From Diadema setosum (lineage: Eukaryota; Echinodermata; Echinoidea; Diadematoida; Diadematidae): a stretch of DNA of 64,000 nt. Of the stretch, positions 53,901-64,000 are shown in pieces. The notes beneath the pieces were generated by a model that made no database searches, was not told the origin of the DNA, and worked only from the letters and a program-made list of their open reading frames with translations. The translations under genes were made by a program, and so were the position numbers. The stretch's first letter is position 1. Each line of letters starts with the position of its first letter. The stretch covers positions 16,524,617 to 16,588,616 of the forward strand of contig NC_092700.1 in assembly GCF_964275005.1 (NCBI RefSeq). The letters run 5' to 3'.

Positions 53901-54410
53901 TTTTATACTTTTATGTCTTCAATGTGTATTCATTGGTTAATTTGTTTTATTTAAATCATATTAGAAAATTATTCTGGAGAAATTACTGAAGTGCCATTAA
54001 TATGACATTTGTATGCTCAGTTTGTGTGCTTAGTTTGTTATGGATTCTGGTGTGGTATGACCATTTCATTTGTGCATAAAAGCATAAAACAGAAGCTAGA
54101 CCTTTCTGAGATCTTTCTGAGATCATGTGTATATTTTGTCAAAGCATAAGATGACGTATAATTGATATGCATAGTTCTGTGTCATATTTTCATATATTTC
54201 AATATTGATGTTTATAACAGCTTGGCTGCAGGTATTGTGGCGTGCATGTTGAGCGGTCACTCTCCAGACATGTGCCTCAAGGCAGGGCTACTTGCTGCCG
54301 AGCGGTCACTTCGGTCACCTCACGCCGTGCCCGCAACCCTCGGCACCGAGCTCACGTCGCCAGACTTTATTTTGGAGCAGATGACCTTTGAACCCAGCAG
54401 ACTACAGTGA
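38993..54410 (+). CDS. Bifunctional pseudouridine-5'-phosphate glycosidase / pfkB-family pseudouridine kinase
   Basis: The kinase half should phosphorylate pseudouridine and the glycosidase half split the 5'-phosphate into uracil and ribose 5-phosphate. Sixteen coding exons: 38993-39107, 39941-40052, 41410-41584, 42170-42281, 42721-42827, 43347-43473, 43956-44076, 45207-45292, 46437-46687, 47392-47553, 48134-48262, 49781-49895, 50517-50663, 50985-51148, 53403-53503, 54221-54410. Phases sum to 738 codons (737 aa). Residues 1-38 ([20 protein letters not shown]...) are Arg-rich without acid residues, so possibly mitochondrial. PsuG domain about 40-345: [34 protein letters not shown] (about 159-170), GIKSILD with Lys195 (the bacterial Schiff-base lysine by homology), and [17 protein letters not shown]. 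Linker about 346-378. pfkB domain about 379-730: GGVGRN (417-422) and the catalytic GAGD (671-674). Nothing essential is missing. Mammals lack this fusion. The ATG has a good context (ACCATGG). An AATAAA is at about 54612. Confidence 0.96.
39669..39859. mobile_element. 191-bp TA-flanked MITE, CTGTAAAAGTGGA ends (intron 1)
   Basis: CTGTAAAAGTGGA at the left and TCCACTTTTACAG at the right are exact inverse copies between TA dinucleotides. The centre is CpG-rich (CCGCGCATTTCG, CGCGGAGCGCG). This is the best-preserved member of the family seen in degraded form in POLR1E introns. It ends about 80 bp before the acceptor of exon 2. Confidence 0.75.
40617..41375. mobile_element. DR1-rich GTCCCCGCCG...CGGCGGGGAC repeat element (intron 2)
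   Basis: Ends are inverse copies (GTCCCCGCCG and CGGCGGGGAC). After a (GTCC)n-like stretch (40670-40702) come three to four tandem units of about 178 bp, each with GATTTCGATTCCGTTTGCTT, GATGGCACTAGGTGAGGGCT, CTTCTACACAGAATTTTGAC, and TGACCTTTGACCT. Perfect DR1 words are at 40811-40823, 40824-40836, 40968-40980, 41126-41138 and 41283-41295. Elements of this kind are common in marine genomes. It ends about 35 bp before the exon 3 acceptor. Confidence 0.7.
41701..41730. repeat. (CA)n microsatellite (intron 3)
   Basis: ACACAC repeat about 115 bp beyond the exon 3 donor; the open frame across it is intronic. Confidence 0.85.
44107..44255. mobile_element. GGGCCCAGTTTCATAA-ended MITE (intron 7)
   Basis: The left end GGGCCCAGTTTCATAACAGT and the right end, inverse GGGTCCCATTTCATAAAAC, match. 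The centre has CATCTGATTGGCTGAGAG, a phrase recurring in many such elements (also near 36236 and 54455). About 150 bp, non-coding, directly after exon 7. Confidence 0.7.
45352..45947. mobile_element. 596-bp MITE with CAATAGCCGGGTTCACACGT ends (intron 8)
   Basis: The two ends are exact inverted copies and are bordered by TGA on both sides (45349-45351, 45948-45950), a 3-bp target duplication as in PIF/Harbinger-like elements. The subterminal parts repeat GATCGCGATGC, ATTAGCGGGAT and GTCCACACGTAC in both orientations. The 61-68 codon frames inside are not conserved-looking. It starts about 60 bp after the exon 8 donor. Confidence 0.8.
48344..48579. repeat. 236-bp foldback repeat (intron 11)
   Basis: The left arm (GGTTTCATAGCACACCATGT, then GTCCTGTAAAGGACC, AATCTTGACATTTCA, GCATGTTCTTACC) matches the right arm in reverse (GGTAAGAACATGC, TGAAATGTCAAGATT, GGTCCTTTTCAGGAC, ACATGGTGTACTGTGAAAC). 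The loop is about 30 bp. The 64-codon frame in the right arm is a by-product. Confidence 0.75.
48782..49342. mobile_element. 561-bp TTAA-flanked palindromic MITE, second family (intron 11)
   Basis: Begins AGGGAAAGTAAACCC and ends GGGTTTGCCTCCCCT between TTAA copies (48778-48781, 49343-49346). Palindromic throughout: TAGAGGTTATGACGTATAAG versus TAATACGTCATAACCTCTAG, AATTCATAACTTTTGCATC inverted. It shares the TTAA-AGGG end structure, not the body, with 12741-13119. Confidence 0.75.
51097..51465 (+). repeat. Three tandem copies of the 3' end of exon 14 with its donor
   Basis: The last 49 coding bases of exon 14 (51100-51148) and following intron sequence are repeated at 51232-51350 and 51353-about 51465. 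Each extra copy keeps an acceptor-like TGTGTGCAG, the coding-like block (51235-51283 and 51356-51404; both 49 nt) and a GTAAGT or GTGAGT donor. Units are separated by GT microsatellites. A 49-nt insert would shift the frame between exons 14 and 15 (both phase 0), so I do not include them in the gene model. Confidence 0.8.
51682..52541. mobile_element. 860-bp MITE made of AAGCAATTGCTT palindromes (intron 14)
   Basis: The ends GGGCCGAATGCATAAA are exact inverted copies, bordered by AAT on both sides (51679-51681, 52542-52544). Both subterminal parts carry many AAGCAATTGCTT words (for example near 51751, 51811, 51885, 52379, 52452, 52499 and 52513), each self-complementary. The centre (52050-52360) is unique and has no frame I recognise. 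Confidence 0.8.
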
Positions 54411-55160
54411 TAGTTTGCAGAGAAGATGCATCTTCCATTACATCCCTCACAAATCATTTCTTGTCCTCTGATTGGTCAAGAGCATTGAAAGTGACGAAAC
54501 ATTTCTAGCACGAAAATCCTTATCCTGTTAGGGTCCAACTATTTACCTAGGGAAATAATGTCCCACTGGCAGTTTGTTATATGTACCACTAATAATGTCC
54601 TAATTCCATGGAAATAAAATGGCAGGGCGCAAAAAATTACTCAGACGAAAATATCCAATTTTACAGTATTTTGGCGTATGAGACAATATCGCATCCTGCT
54701 CATTGCATTGACATGAGAACAGTACAGTTTTTCCACCAACACGCGTCTTTGTTTTGCGAGAAGACAGGTTATGTTTTCACATACAAATGAATTGGTATCG
54801 CGCGCTGCAGACTATGCATACACTTATATGTGCAATTTTGTGTGTAGAAGATATGAACTTGGGTGATTGGTTAACCACGAACTGTACACAGAGTAAATCC
54901 TACGTACTTTGCTGTTCTTCTTGAAATAATTTGTGAGAGATATAAAGCAAAATGTGCCAGGCCGTTGTTTGAGCCACAGGTTAAACTGTGTCCCTTCTGT
55001 GACTTCAATAGTACTATTTTCTTTGGAGCTTCGCCCCTCAGAAAATAGTGCTCATGCACAAAGTTTTAACCCGAACCTCTCAGGCCTGGTATATTAGTAT
55101 AATAGTTCATATCTAATAGAATCAAGTCTACTTTTTCAAAGATAAAAGCAACCTTTTTAT
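54411..55160. other. 3' flank of the pseudouridine gene, decayed repeat content
   Basis: An AATAAA at about 54612 could end the transcript. CCTCTGATTGGTCAAGAGC (about 54450) and the inverted pair ACTATTTTCT...AGAAAATAGT (55011-55048, around GGAGCTTCGCCCCTC) suggest one or two degraded MITEs. No coding exon is seen. Confidence 0.4.
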
Positions 55161-55308
55161 GCCTTGTGTTCATGTTCACAAAATGGCATGTGGGAGAGTA
55201 ATGAAAATCCTGTTTTGCCAATTTTTCTCCCACGTGATTATATTTATGGAGAAGCAGGGTTGGCAGCTTTATGCTGTGTGTGTCAAAACAAAATTCAACA
55301 ATGCAACG

Positions 55309-55309
<1 letters not shown>

Positions 55310-55349
<40 letters not shown>
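55310..55349. repeat. (GT)n microsatellite
   Basis: TGTGTG run of about 36 bp. The Cys/Val frames across it are artefacts. Confidence 0.85.
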
Positions 55350-55350
<1 letters not shown>

Positions 55351-56084
55351 CTATGCAGAATATCATGCCCATTAATCATTACACATCTAAAATCTGCGTG
55401 AACCATGTAACCACATGGTCTTACACTTACTATACTGATGCAGTACAAAAGATATCAGGAAATATTTTGTGACGATTTCGATATTCATGCCATTTACTCA
55501 AGTCTTTCAGCCACACATGGATTGAAGTTCAGTGCAGTAGACATGCAGTCAAGAGATGTGTAATACAATATAACACCCGTGATAAACTCTTTTATTTAGG
55601 TCCCAAACGAGCCCATGGCTTCACCCACTGACTAATGCTGCAAGGCGTTAAAAGCGTGTAATTAAATCTGTTCGACTGGACTTGTGAAAATCACAGAGAG
55701 AACAAGGTGTGCCAACAAATATGACTGTATGTCTTTACTGTATTTAGTAAGAATAAAAAAACAAAAACAAATATGTTTTCAAGTGAAAAATGTTTCTTTT
55801 CTGAATTTTCAATTAGCATAATTGATACATGCAATTTTTCCTAGATTGATTTTGCCTTCAAACTGTAATTTCTCTCTGCTCTACCGAGCTTTAATAGGCA
55901 GCCCCACTTTTAGCTGATTTTGCAAAGGAGGCAAAAATATTATTGACAAATTGCTGGAAACATTTGTATTTGTAAAAGGATTGACACATATCATGAACTG
56001 ACATTCATAAACTCTTAACTTTTTTATTTTTGTGCAAGCATATGAAGCAATGAGCCTGTCTTCATGGCTTGTTGGTGTAACAGA

Positions 56085-56356
56085 CCAGTGCCGTATATAG
56101 AGTCTGGACAACTGCTAAATTGGACGCCATGTCATTGCCTAGTGTATTACGTGTTTAAGGGTTAGTGTGTAGGCTCATACGTAATAATGAAAGCAATCCA
56201 AACAAGGAGTAATGAACAATTGGCACCATGTATAAGTGCACTTTGGTAATGACATGGCTCCACGAAGATCACAGGACCTGTTTTGACCAATCACAGGCTT
56301 CAAAACTCATAAGCCGAAAACTGAGTTCGCCAGACTCTCTTTATATACGGCACAGG
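56085..56356. mobile_element. CCAGTGCCGTATATAGAG-ended palindromic MITE
   Basis: The left CCAGTGCCGTATATAGAGTC and the inverse of the right (CCTGTGCCGTATATAAAGAG) match, followed by AGTCTGG in both. Further in, CCATGTCATTGCC (about 56130) pairs with GGTAATGACATGG (about 56244). About 270 bp, no frame. Confidence 0.7.
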
Positions 56357-56893
56357 CGTATAAACTCAACTGCCTCAGATACTTGTCTCTAACTTTCTCT
56401 CTCCCCAAGGCACAGATACTATCTTCATGGCAGTAATACATGTTTTACAAGCACTGTTCATTACAGTATAAATATTACTGTTTTGAGTGTTGTTGTTTCT
56501 TGTGTTTTTTCATTTTTGTTTTGTTTTGTTTTTGTTTTTTTTTACAACAAAATGCACTGTACCTGATACTAGTATAGTGCACAGAATTTCTTGGTCGGAG
56601 GGATGTCTTTATGCTGCATATCCACCGTAATTTGTAAAACCTGACATGTACTTCTGTGGTAGACACGTCATTCAAAAATTGATATGTATGTAGCTGTGTC
56701 TCTATGTGAAGAATCATTAATATTGAGACATGCCGTCACACACTGCCTTAATGTTGACTGTCTTTTGTGAATATGACTCATACAAGCAACTCCTGTTGCA
56801 ACAAAGTCTTCAGGACTGGCAGTTTTCTTTCATCATATCAAAATTTTGTTATGTACCTGAACAGTAAATTATATAAAGATATGATAGATGATG

Positions 56894-57064
56894 CAGGGGC
56901 GGATCCAGGAATTCCGTAAAGAGGGGGCGTGTTTACAAAATTAAAGGGGGGGGGGGGGCGCACGCACCCCTCCCCCATTTTTTTCTTTTTATTTCTTTTG
57001 TTTCAACAAAAAATAAAGGGGGGGGGGGCGTGTGCCGGTTGCGGTCCTCCCTGGATCCGCCCCT
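56894..57064. mobile_element. 171-bp hAT-like MITE, CAGGGGCGGATCCAGG ends
   Basis: Begins CAGGGGCGGATCCAGGAATT and ends CCTGGATCCGCCCCTG, exact inverse over 15-16 bases, with C and G runs between. The 8-base flanks (AGATGATG, TGATGATT) agree at six of eight positions when aligned with a shift, weak support for an 8-bp hAT-type duplication. The same family fills the core of the foldback at 7430-8240. Confidence 0.7.
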
Positions 57065-57093
57065 GTGATGATTTTAGGGCCTGAATTGTGACT

Positions 57094-57147
57094 TCATCGT
57101 GATGAGAATTTTGTTATAATCGTGTTTGTTATAATGGGAGTGCACTG
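57094..57147. mobile_element. Half of a TTATAACG-type MITE
   Basis: TTTTGTTATAATCGTGTTTG then TTATAATGGGAGTGCACTGTAT matches one end of the element at 26695-26863. Confidence 0.5.
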
Positions 57148-57149
57148 TA

Positions 57150-58248
57150 TATCATGGAATTGTGAGTGACCTTCTGTATTCAACATTGCTATTTTGATAA
57201 ATCATATTTAAAGTTATCAAAGATGAGTGTAGCACACTTCTCTTTATCTTTTCTAAAGAAAGGAAAATAAATGTTTGTCTTCCATATCAACGTGAAGACT
57301 TTGGACCCAAGCACTGATTTTAAGCATCAAATTTCAGTAAATGCTAGTATTTGAGCAGTAAATTGTGTTCTCAAGCTCAAGTTTAGTCAGGAAGAAAGTG
57401 GTGTGAGCACAAAGAATGTTAATGATTCAGATTGTTTGGAATGATTTGTGAGATGTGTAGCTACTAACAATACTGAAAGAGACACAAATGTAGGATTGGC
57501 CAATTAAAAGAAGGAGGAGGAGGGGGAGGGAGGAGATGAAAATGCTTAAAATTTCACCAGAGAAGATAATTATTGGATCAACAAGTCGACTTGTGTGAGA
57601 ACAGTCAATGAGGCTCAACAAATTGGCTTACTGAAGACATCTGAAGAAAACACTGTAGACTGGATGTAAGGCTTCAGCCTGCCTGTCAGTACATTCCTCA
57701 CATTATTGTATGTAATGATTTTCATTGAAATATGTGTGTATAGATAATGTAATTTGTGTAAAACACATGGTCTGATGAGTGTAAATTGTGGCACATGTTT
57801 GTGTCGTGAATACAGACTTAATGAAGACCGTCATTCAACGATTAAATAATGTGCATATAAGTCTGTTTAATAAAGAATTCTGTTTGAATGATAAGAGCAA
57901 TTAAACGTAAAGTACATGTATCATGTACCAATATTCGGTATTATGGCATGTCATGGTTTTGTTCTCCATGTGCCTCTTGTCAGAATATAAGTTGTGTGTC
58001 AATCATTCTTATGTATGGTGCACTGCTAGTACTGTATCCCTAGAACCAAATGCACTGCCTAGAAAGATATCAAAAAGTATATTGAAACGAAGTATCTTCT
58101 GACCCACGTGTAAATGTTCTCTGTTGGTAGTCGTCGTTTGCACTCACTATACATGCATGATATTGTCAGAGAAATGCCCCAATAGGAGAATTCCACATCA
58201 AAATGAGAGGCATCTGGTTCTAGATTAGACTAGTCTCACTCTATCCTC

Positions 58249-58250
<2 letters not shown>
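57150..58250. other. Intergenic stretch, nothing recognised
   Basis: AT-rich single-copy-looking sequence without a convincing exon on either strand. Confidence 0.4.
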
Positions 58251-58290
<40 letters not shown>

Positions 58291-58435
58291 TTCTCTCTGT
58301 ACATTATAATATATATATGTATGTATATTATATATACACTGTATACTGTAGGCCTACACATTTAGTCTCACACACACACACACTTATATAACATAATTAT
58401 ATACGTATCTATCTATATATATATATATATTATGT
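58251..58435. repeat. (CT)n, (CA)n and (TA)n microsatellites
   Basis: TCTCTC at 58253-58287, CACACA at about 58371-58383, and TA repeats at about 58306-58335 and 58415-58430. Confidence 0.85.
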
Positions 58436-58519
58436 GATAAAAACCTAAAATGGCATTAAAACATGCGCTTTCCTCGCCAGGATAAAGCGTTTTAATGCCA
58501 TTTTAGGTTTTTATCACAT
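58432..58519. repeat. Perfect 31-bp inverted repeat (hairpin)
   Basis: Arms 58432-58462 and 58489-58519 start ATGTGATAAAAACC and are exact reverse complements, with 26 bases between that themselves pair in part (CGCTTT with AAAGCG). It sits at the end of a TA run. It may be a small MITE or, if transcribed, a long hairpin RNA. Confidence 0.75.
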
Positions 58520-58599
58520 GACATGGATACATTGTACCTGTAAATAAAAATATGTACAAATTGTATATATGACAATACTTATTAAATATTGCAATTAAT

Positions 58600-58830
58600 A
58601 CACTTTGTACGTGAAATAATTATTTGTATTGTTGAAAAGGACTGGCCTCAACTAGCCTGCTTGCTATTGCTAGCTCTTTTTTTTACCAAGTGGAATATTC
58701 TTTAACTTTTGAGATGTTGAGTATTTCATGTTTGTTATCGATGATATTGTTTGGTAAATAAGATTTCATTTCATTTGATATTATATGGTTGGTTATTTTG
58801 GTAAATGAGATATCATTTCATTTGATATAT
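58600..58830 (+). mobile_element. Possible LINE 3' tail with ATTTC repeats
   Basis: GGTAAATAAGATTTCATTTC followed by TTTGATAT, and a second GGTAAATGAGATATCATTTC about 50 bp on, look like the AATAAA-ATTTC tails of L2-like elements. No reverse transcriptase part is attached. Weak call. Confidence 0.3.
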
Positions 58831-58859
58831 ATATATATATCCCCTATCGCTCTCGATTC

Positions 58860-61800
58860 CATGAGAACAAATGACTTAAATAACCCGCAAGGTCCTTATG
58901 ATAAACCAACACCAGCTATTGAAAGTTGCAGATCTATCATCTATTTTTTAAGTAACACGCACACTCACACATTCACAAAAAAGAGAGATATACCGAGGAC
59001 GACAGATATAGTGTTCCTTTTAGCTAAATTACGATTTAATGAAATTTAGTTTTCAAAAAAAAAAAAAAATGCCGTTGACATAATATCCATTCACAATAAG
59101 TATCCACGAGGAACATAATATTTGCGGCACGTATTTCGTTAAGTAGACACTCTTACCTTCACATTTCATGAAAGCACAGTGTCAATGGTCTGGTGTCTAC
59201 TACGTCATTTGTGATATAACATATCAATATAAATGTAATATCTCAAAATACAACATTGGATGTGCAATATTCTCCAAACGTAATGTATTCAGAATGAATG
59301 ATACACGTATAAAGTGCATATAAGTGCACAAGAAATCTACCCAAACCGTACATCATCAGTAAAAAATATATGCACTTTTTGAAAGTACATAATCTCTACC
59401 AGATCTGAAGTATTTTGTTTTCATCATCGCAACTATTTAAGATTTGCGCACCATTTGACTCAATGTTTTTCATGAGCTCCATTATCAGTTCATGAATTTG
59501 GAGACTGTACCAAATTTTTAGTCGTAATACTTCTCATCCAAAAAGAAAAAAAAAATGGAAACTATGAAAGCAGAGGATGTAACTTGTACGCGGATCTTTT
59601 CTGGGTAGAATTTAGATTTACATCCATAAATGAAATGGGTATAGCGGGATAGATTTCAACGTATACAAATGGTTGCCAGAGACAAAGAATGAATTATAAT
59701 AACCTTATTAGTGTAATCACTCTTCTTGCATCGATTCATCTTTAACCCTTGCGTCTTTGCCATCGAAAATGGGATCCCTGTCGCAAAATCGTACCAAACT
59801 TTTATCGACCGTTAATTTAAATTTGAAGTTGGAAGAGAGAAGACAGTCTGCCTAGACGGTGAACTAACCTCTGTATATCGTATGGATCTGAATTGGACAA
59901 AAGGTGGAAGTGATAACTCAAAGGTGAGACAAAATATCACACGGAAGGTAGAGAGAACACTGAAGTGTACGGCTTGTGCTTTCAAAGTGCTCTTGTGAGG
60001 CGTTCGGTACTATTAATGCAGCGATAGTTCCAGAACGGAACGTAAAGCAGCGAAAACGCTGCGCATAAATTTGTTCTTCTCTCGCATAATATAGAACCAC
60101 TGGCATGGAACTCGACAACTGCTCGACAAACAGTATCATCTGCAATAAACTTGCAAATCGTTAGTTTCATAATAAAAAAAGAATGGCAATGCTTCTATCA
60201 AAAAATAATCTCACTTTTTCTGGATCCAGCCAGCTTGATATGAATTAACAGGCAAAATCTAGATTTTGACAAAGTAACCCGCCTCCATATTTACTAAGAA
60301 ACTTCAAGTTCCTAGGCGACAGCAGGTGAGCAACTTAAGGATACCTTTGGTCAACGAGATCGACTTCAGTTGAACGGCATCCTTCTGTAAAGTCCTTTAG
60401 ATAAGGATTCATTTACGACTGCTTCAATCTATTCACTGTAAAATACTGCGCAGTACACAATAACAGCGCTTGTGTTCTGTCTTGCCACAATATCTATATA
60501 ATAGATTAAAGCAGATTATGTAGAGCTATGCAGCCAAGAGTAGAGAGAAGCTTCCAATTTTTCTACGGCTAGGAATTCCTCGGATATATTTCCTTCTGAA
60601 TCGTAGCCAATCAGAAGTCTTGACGCAACATGGTTCTGAAAATTATAGGAGTAAGTTGGCAGAAAAATATATGAATTTATATATGTTTAAGTGTATCGTA
60701 TACAATTAAGCGGAATTTCGATAGATAGTGAAACATTGATTGAAGAAAGAAGCATATTGCTTTGTGCTCAGTGAAGATACCGGAATATAAATACTTTCGT
60801 CATTCATGACGTACGCTACGTGACACTGCGTAAATAAAATGAGTGATTATACAGAATATGCAAATTTAATGTACGATGTGTTATTGACACGTAAAGAAAA
60901 GTGCATCACAATAACTGCTATACTGAATAGACAAAAAACTAGTAAACATCCTTGAGTTGAGTTTTTATCGTGTGAAATTTACACTTGGTAGTGAACGACG
61001 TGAGGTATTTCCTGGAAACGAATCATCGCATGGTTTTGGTCAGTGCTAGTGCAGCTAGCGAAAAGAAAACGAGTGACATTTTAAAACACTGCTTATACGG
61101 GCACGGAAACTTGCTTTCGGTTGCATTTTTTTCCAAACTGTCACTAAGAACATGAAGACAACTACATGTATACAGCTTCGTTTTCAAAGACGACCTACCA
61201 TTAAGTACAATTACGCTACAAGATTTCTACTCTCTACACAGCATTAAACGGGCTTCACATTATTTGTTGATATACTATAGATGATAGATAAATCTAATTT
61301 TGTTATCATTCTTTTCTAACCGAAATGAACAAAAACGAGCGTAATAATATTTTAAGGCATCTCATCGTGGTATATACATAAACAGTACTGACATGATAAA
61401 TCGCTACGATAAAAACTTTGTGAAGCAACGATTCTCTTTCACCCTTATTCATTCATTCACTCACATATAAGTGAACCGTTAATTTTCCAATTGCGCCATG
61501 AATTGCTCAAAACAAAATCACATATACAAACAATGCATCTCTATGAATGATATGGCTTCATAGGTGATCATTAATTGTAACTGTACGCAATGAGAATTTT
61601 TCTCTTCATTTTCTATTGCACTAAGTACATCACATTCAGACAGCTTTCATAACATGGTAACAATTTTTGATAATCGCCAAATTTACTCACTGTCACTTCT
61701 CTGGAAGATTAAGTCATATGCTTCTCAAAAAAGAAAAAACCCTCTTTTTCGTCTCAAATCCCCATCTTACATAATTTCCAAACAGCAATCATTCTAGCTA

Positions 61801-62780
61801 ATTTGTTAATGATAGACACTCAAAAGACAGCAGATAACTCGCATCCAAATGACAAAATGCTGCATTCGCTCACAGGGTATTGGGTTTGCTGCCCATACCA
61901 GCAGCATACGCGATTATCCCCTCCATACCACCACCGCAGAGTGAGTTGCACATACATAAGTATACAGACTTTTCTTCATTGGTAATTAGTTAAATCAGAG
62001 TTAAAGAGTTAATCAGTCATCTTGGAGCATGAATAAGGATTACACGTCCACAACATTTTGAAAGCAATTACACTCTTTCGGAGATTTCTGTTCGACGTTA
62101 TCACCATTATGGAGTCAATGGATTTGAAGGTAGTAACACTCTCAAGCCATTCTAGATGTCCTGTAGCCATGGTAACTTTGAGATGAAAATGGCGTATGCA
62201 GCGCAACCGACAGTTGGATATACATCAGGGAAATTTCAAAGATCAATCAGGAAGATATTTGTTACAAATGCATCTCAATATGCAGATATATTTCTTCTTG
62301 CATTAGGGAGGCTTTCATATTATATCTCGTCACAAAGCAAAGAGAAATTGTGCTTTTCGGAATCTCCATCAAAATAAGTGAGACGTGGTAGCTATGCGTA
62401 TCATCATGTGGTGTGAGTCTAAGTCGACGTGCGTTTCCATCTGACGCTGGAAAAACAAAAGGTTCCTTATTGAATCTTGCTTTAAAATCTTAGATAATTA
62501 TGGTATCTTCCCAGATGCCATAATTATCCGAGATTTAGCTGAGATCCCAGCTAAGATTGGATGGCTTATCGCAATGTTAGGACATCACAAAACATGAGTG
62601 ACGGGGTAATGCCTACCAAAGCCACATGAAGTATGATCTAGTTTCTTTCGGAGACACCTCCACCCCCCCCCCCCTGCCTTTAACTTATGATGACTTGCAC
62701 AGTGAATTTACTGACTACTAACTGCCGATTTGTATATTTTGGTAGCATTGGCTAAATTGGGGGGAATTCATCAGATCGCT
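58860..62780. other. Intergenic stretch, nothing recognised
   Basis: Nearly 4 kb without a coding exon, known RNA gene or dense repeat that I can identify on either strand. One short inverted repeat, TAGATAATTATGG...CCATAATTATCCGA, is at about 62492-62532. Confidence 0.4.
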
Positions 62781-62809
62781 CAGACTCGAACGGATCGAAC
62801 AATCGCTAA

Positions 62810-63075
62810 TCCAATATGATTAGCTCGGCACGGTGGCACGGTCAGTTGCCCCATACCGGACCAATCATCCGGCGGTCTTGCACCCCGTAACCCGCGGCAG
62901 GGAAGTTCCCGATTAACTGTCTAATGCCCGCGTTAATCCTAACCCCCTGAAATAACCGCGCCGCTAATAGCGCGCCACCATGGACGCTAACTTTGAGGTT
63001 TAAAGTGACACCTTGGCCCGGGCACCTTGGGGGTTTGGTATACTTTGGGGTTTTTACCCCCAGTCAGGTAATCAT
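62810..63075. other. GC-rich patch, possible decayed SINE or exon-like island
   Basis: CpG-rich sequence (CGGCACGGTGGCACGGTC, CCGCGGCAGG, AACCGCGCCGCTAATAGCGC) stands out from the AT-rich surroundings. On the minus strand GTTCGAGTC (62791-62783) resembles the B box of a tRNA-type promoter, but I cannot place a convincing A box or tRNA fold. The open frame at 62993-63214 has no recognisable domain. Confidence 0.3.
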
Positions 63076-64000
63076 GATCCATGACTTGAAATCACCTCTA
63101 AAGGGACAAAGGACTGAGTCTTTCGCTTTGAAAGATCGGTGTATCAGTTATCCTTTCATTTTTAGAACCGATCTGGAAACTACAGAAAAAAATCTCTTCT
63201 GCAGCCAATATTAAACGACATCTCTCGGTCCAGCTATCTAGAGAGGGCTCATTCCAATCTTGATATGAACAATGACACTTTGGGTAACGTTCGATTTTTT
63301 TTAAAATCGTTGTTGAACTTTCTTTCTCATGAATGAAGAAAGTTGATTTTTTTTTTTTTTTTGCCCAATCACCATGAAACTGTCTTTAGAGAGCTATTGT
63401 ACCCGAGACTCGCCCTCGAAGTACGGAAAACGTTGACACATTCCGTCGCATGAGGGCAGTTTCCATAACTTACCATGGAGCCAAATGGACTGAATAAGAG
63501 ATGTTTATGACAGAGACCCGGAAGCCAGCTCACTGGCTAGGATGTTGTAAACCAAATAACGTATTGTGGTAGTTTAGTGTAACGAGACCCCGCTCCATTA
63601 CGTACGGTGTCTTCAAAGCAAATCTCTGAGTCTACTTTACGATTTTCATTGAGTTGTGTCTCATATTTGTGTCAGCGCCACAACGCCTGCCACGAAGCAA
63701 CAAATTAATGGTCACGACTGGTCATCGGCAAGTGTCGATGGAGTTGTGCTTAGCTCAGTTCACTGACCATCAGTAGCCCCTAGCTTGTGCGTGGACGAAT
63801 GAAGAAACTGCCCATACAAAGAGCATTAACTTAGTCCAAACCTAAGTACTCTTGGTTAGAACCGCAATGCACAGCAATATCGTAACCACACGCCTGGAAT
63901 TGCTAATACTAAATAGGCTATTGACTTTGTAAGTATCATGTGCCTTGACGAATATTCTCTAACTCTCAAGCGTTGGTCGCTACAATCATTCTGTTAGGGG
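63075..64000. other. Right edge, nothing recognised
   Basis: Unique-looking sequence of moderate GC with a T run at 63346-63362. No exon could be supported. Confidence 0.35.

Overview
Organism. The window is nuclear DNA of an animal: AT-rich, with small coding exons split by roughly 0.4-3 kb GT-AG introns, CpG-containing promoters and very many short inverted-repeat transposons. I read three complete multi-exon genes and one 5' coding exon. The repeat content (DR1-rich TGACCTTTGACC repeats, GGGGCGGATCCAGG elements, L2/CR1-like LINE tails, TTAA and TA MITEs) and an animal gene fusing pseudouridine glycosidase to kinase point to a marine invertebrate. An echinoderm, perhaps a sea urchin, is my best guess, but it is an inference and not proven by any single marker.

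Layout. 1-2731: no gene, only diverged tandem repeats and simple sequence. 2741-10414: a 7.7 kb foldback DNA transposon with long inverted arms and a 9-bp target duplication, itself carrying later insertions including a 5'-truncated LINE. 10541-10679 (-): first coding exon of a NAD(P)H-dependent FMN reductase-like flavoprotein. The foldback lies just downstream, in what should be intron 1, and no further exon is visible before the left edge. 11.0-14.9 kb: intergenic, with a Tc1/mariner-type and a TTAA-type MITE. 14869-20921 (-): ATP5IF1, the mitochondrial ATP synthase inhibitor (4 exons, 115 aa). 21-26 kb: intergenic, packed with TA arrays, MITEs and hammerhead-like repeat fragments. 26312-37447 (-): POLR1E/RPA49, an RNA polymerase I subunit (11 exons, 443 aa). 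38993-54410 (+): a bifunctional pseudouridine-5'-phosphate glycosidase/pfkB-family kinase (16 exons, 737 aa), divergent from POLR1E across 1.5 kb. 54.4-64 kb: no gene recognised; MITEs, simple repeats and one GC-rich patch.

The three complete gene models rest on exons whose phases add up exactly to an open reading frame from ATG to stop. RNA polymerase I makes rRNA, the main pseudouridine-bearing RNA, and the pseudouridine enzyme breaks that nucleoside's phosphate down. Their divergent arrangement is suggestive only. I found no tRNA, rRNA, CRISPR array, retrovirus-like or Polinton-like element. I saw no clear novel multi-gene system; the more unusual items are the foldback element, the array of nuclear-receptor-like DR1 sites in repeats, a CRE-rich MITE inside POLR1E, hammerhead-like fragments, and tandem copies of part of an exon in the pseudouridine gene.
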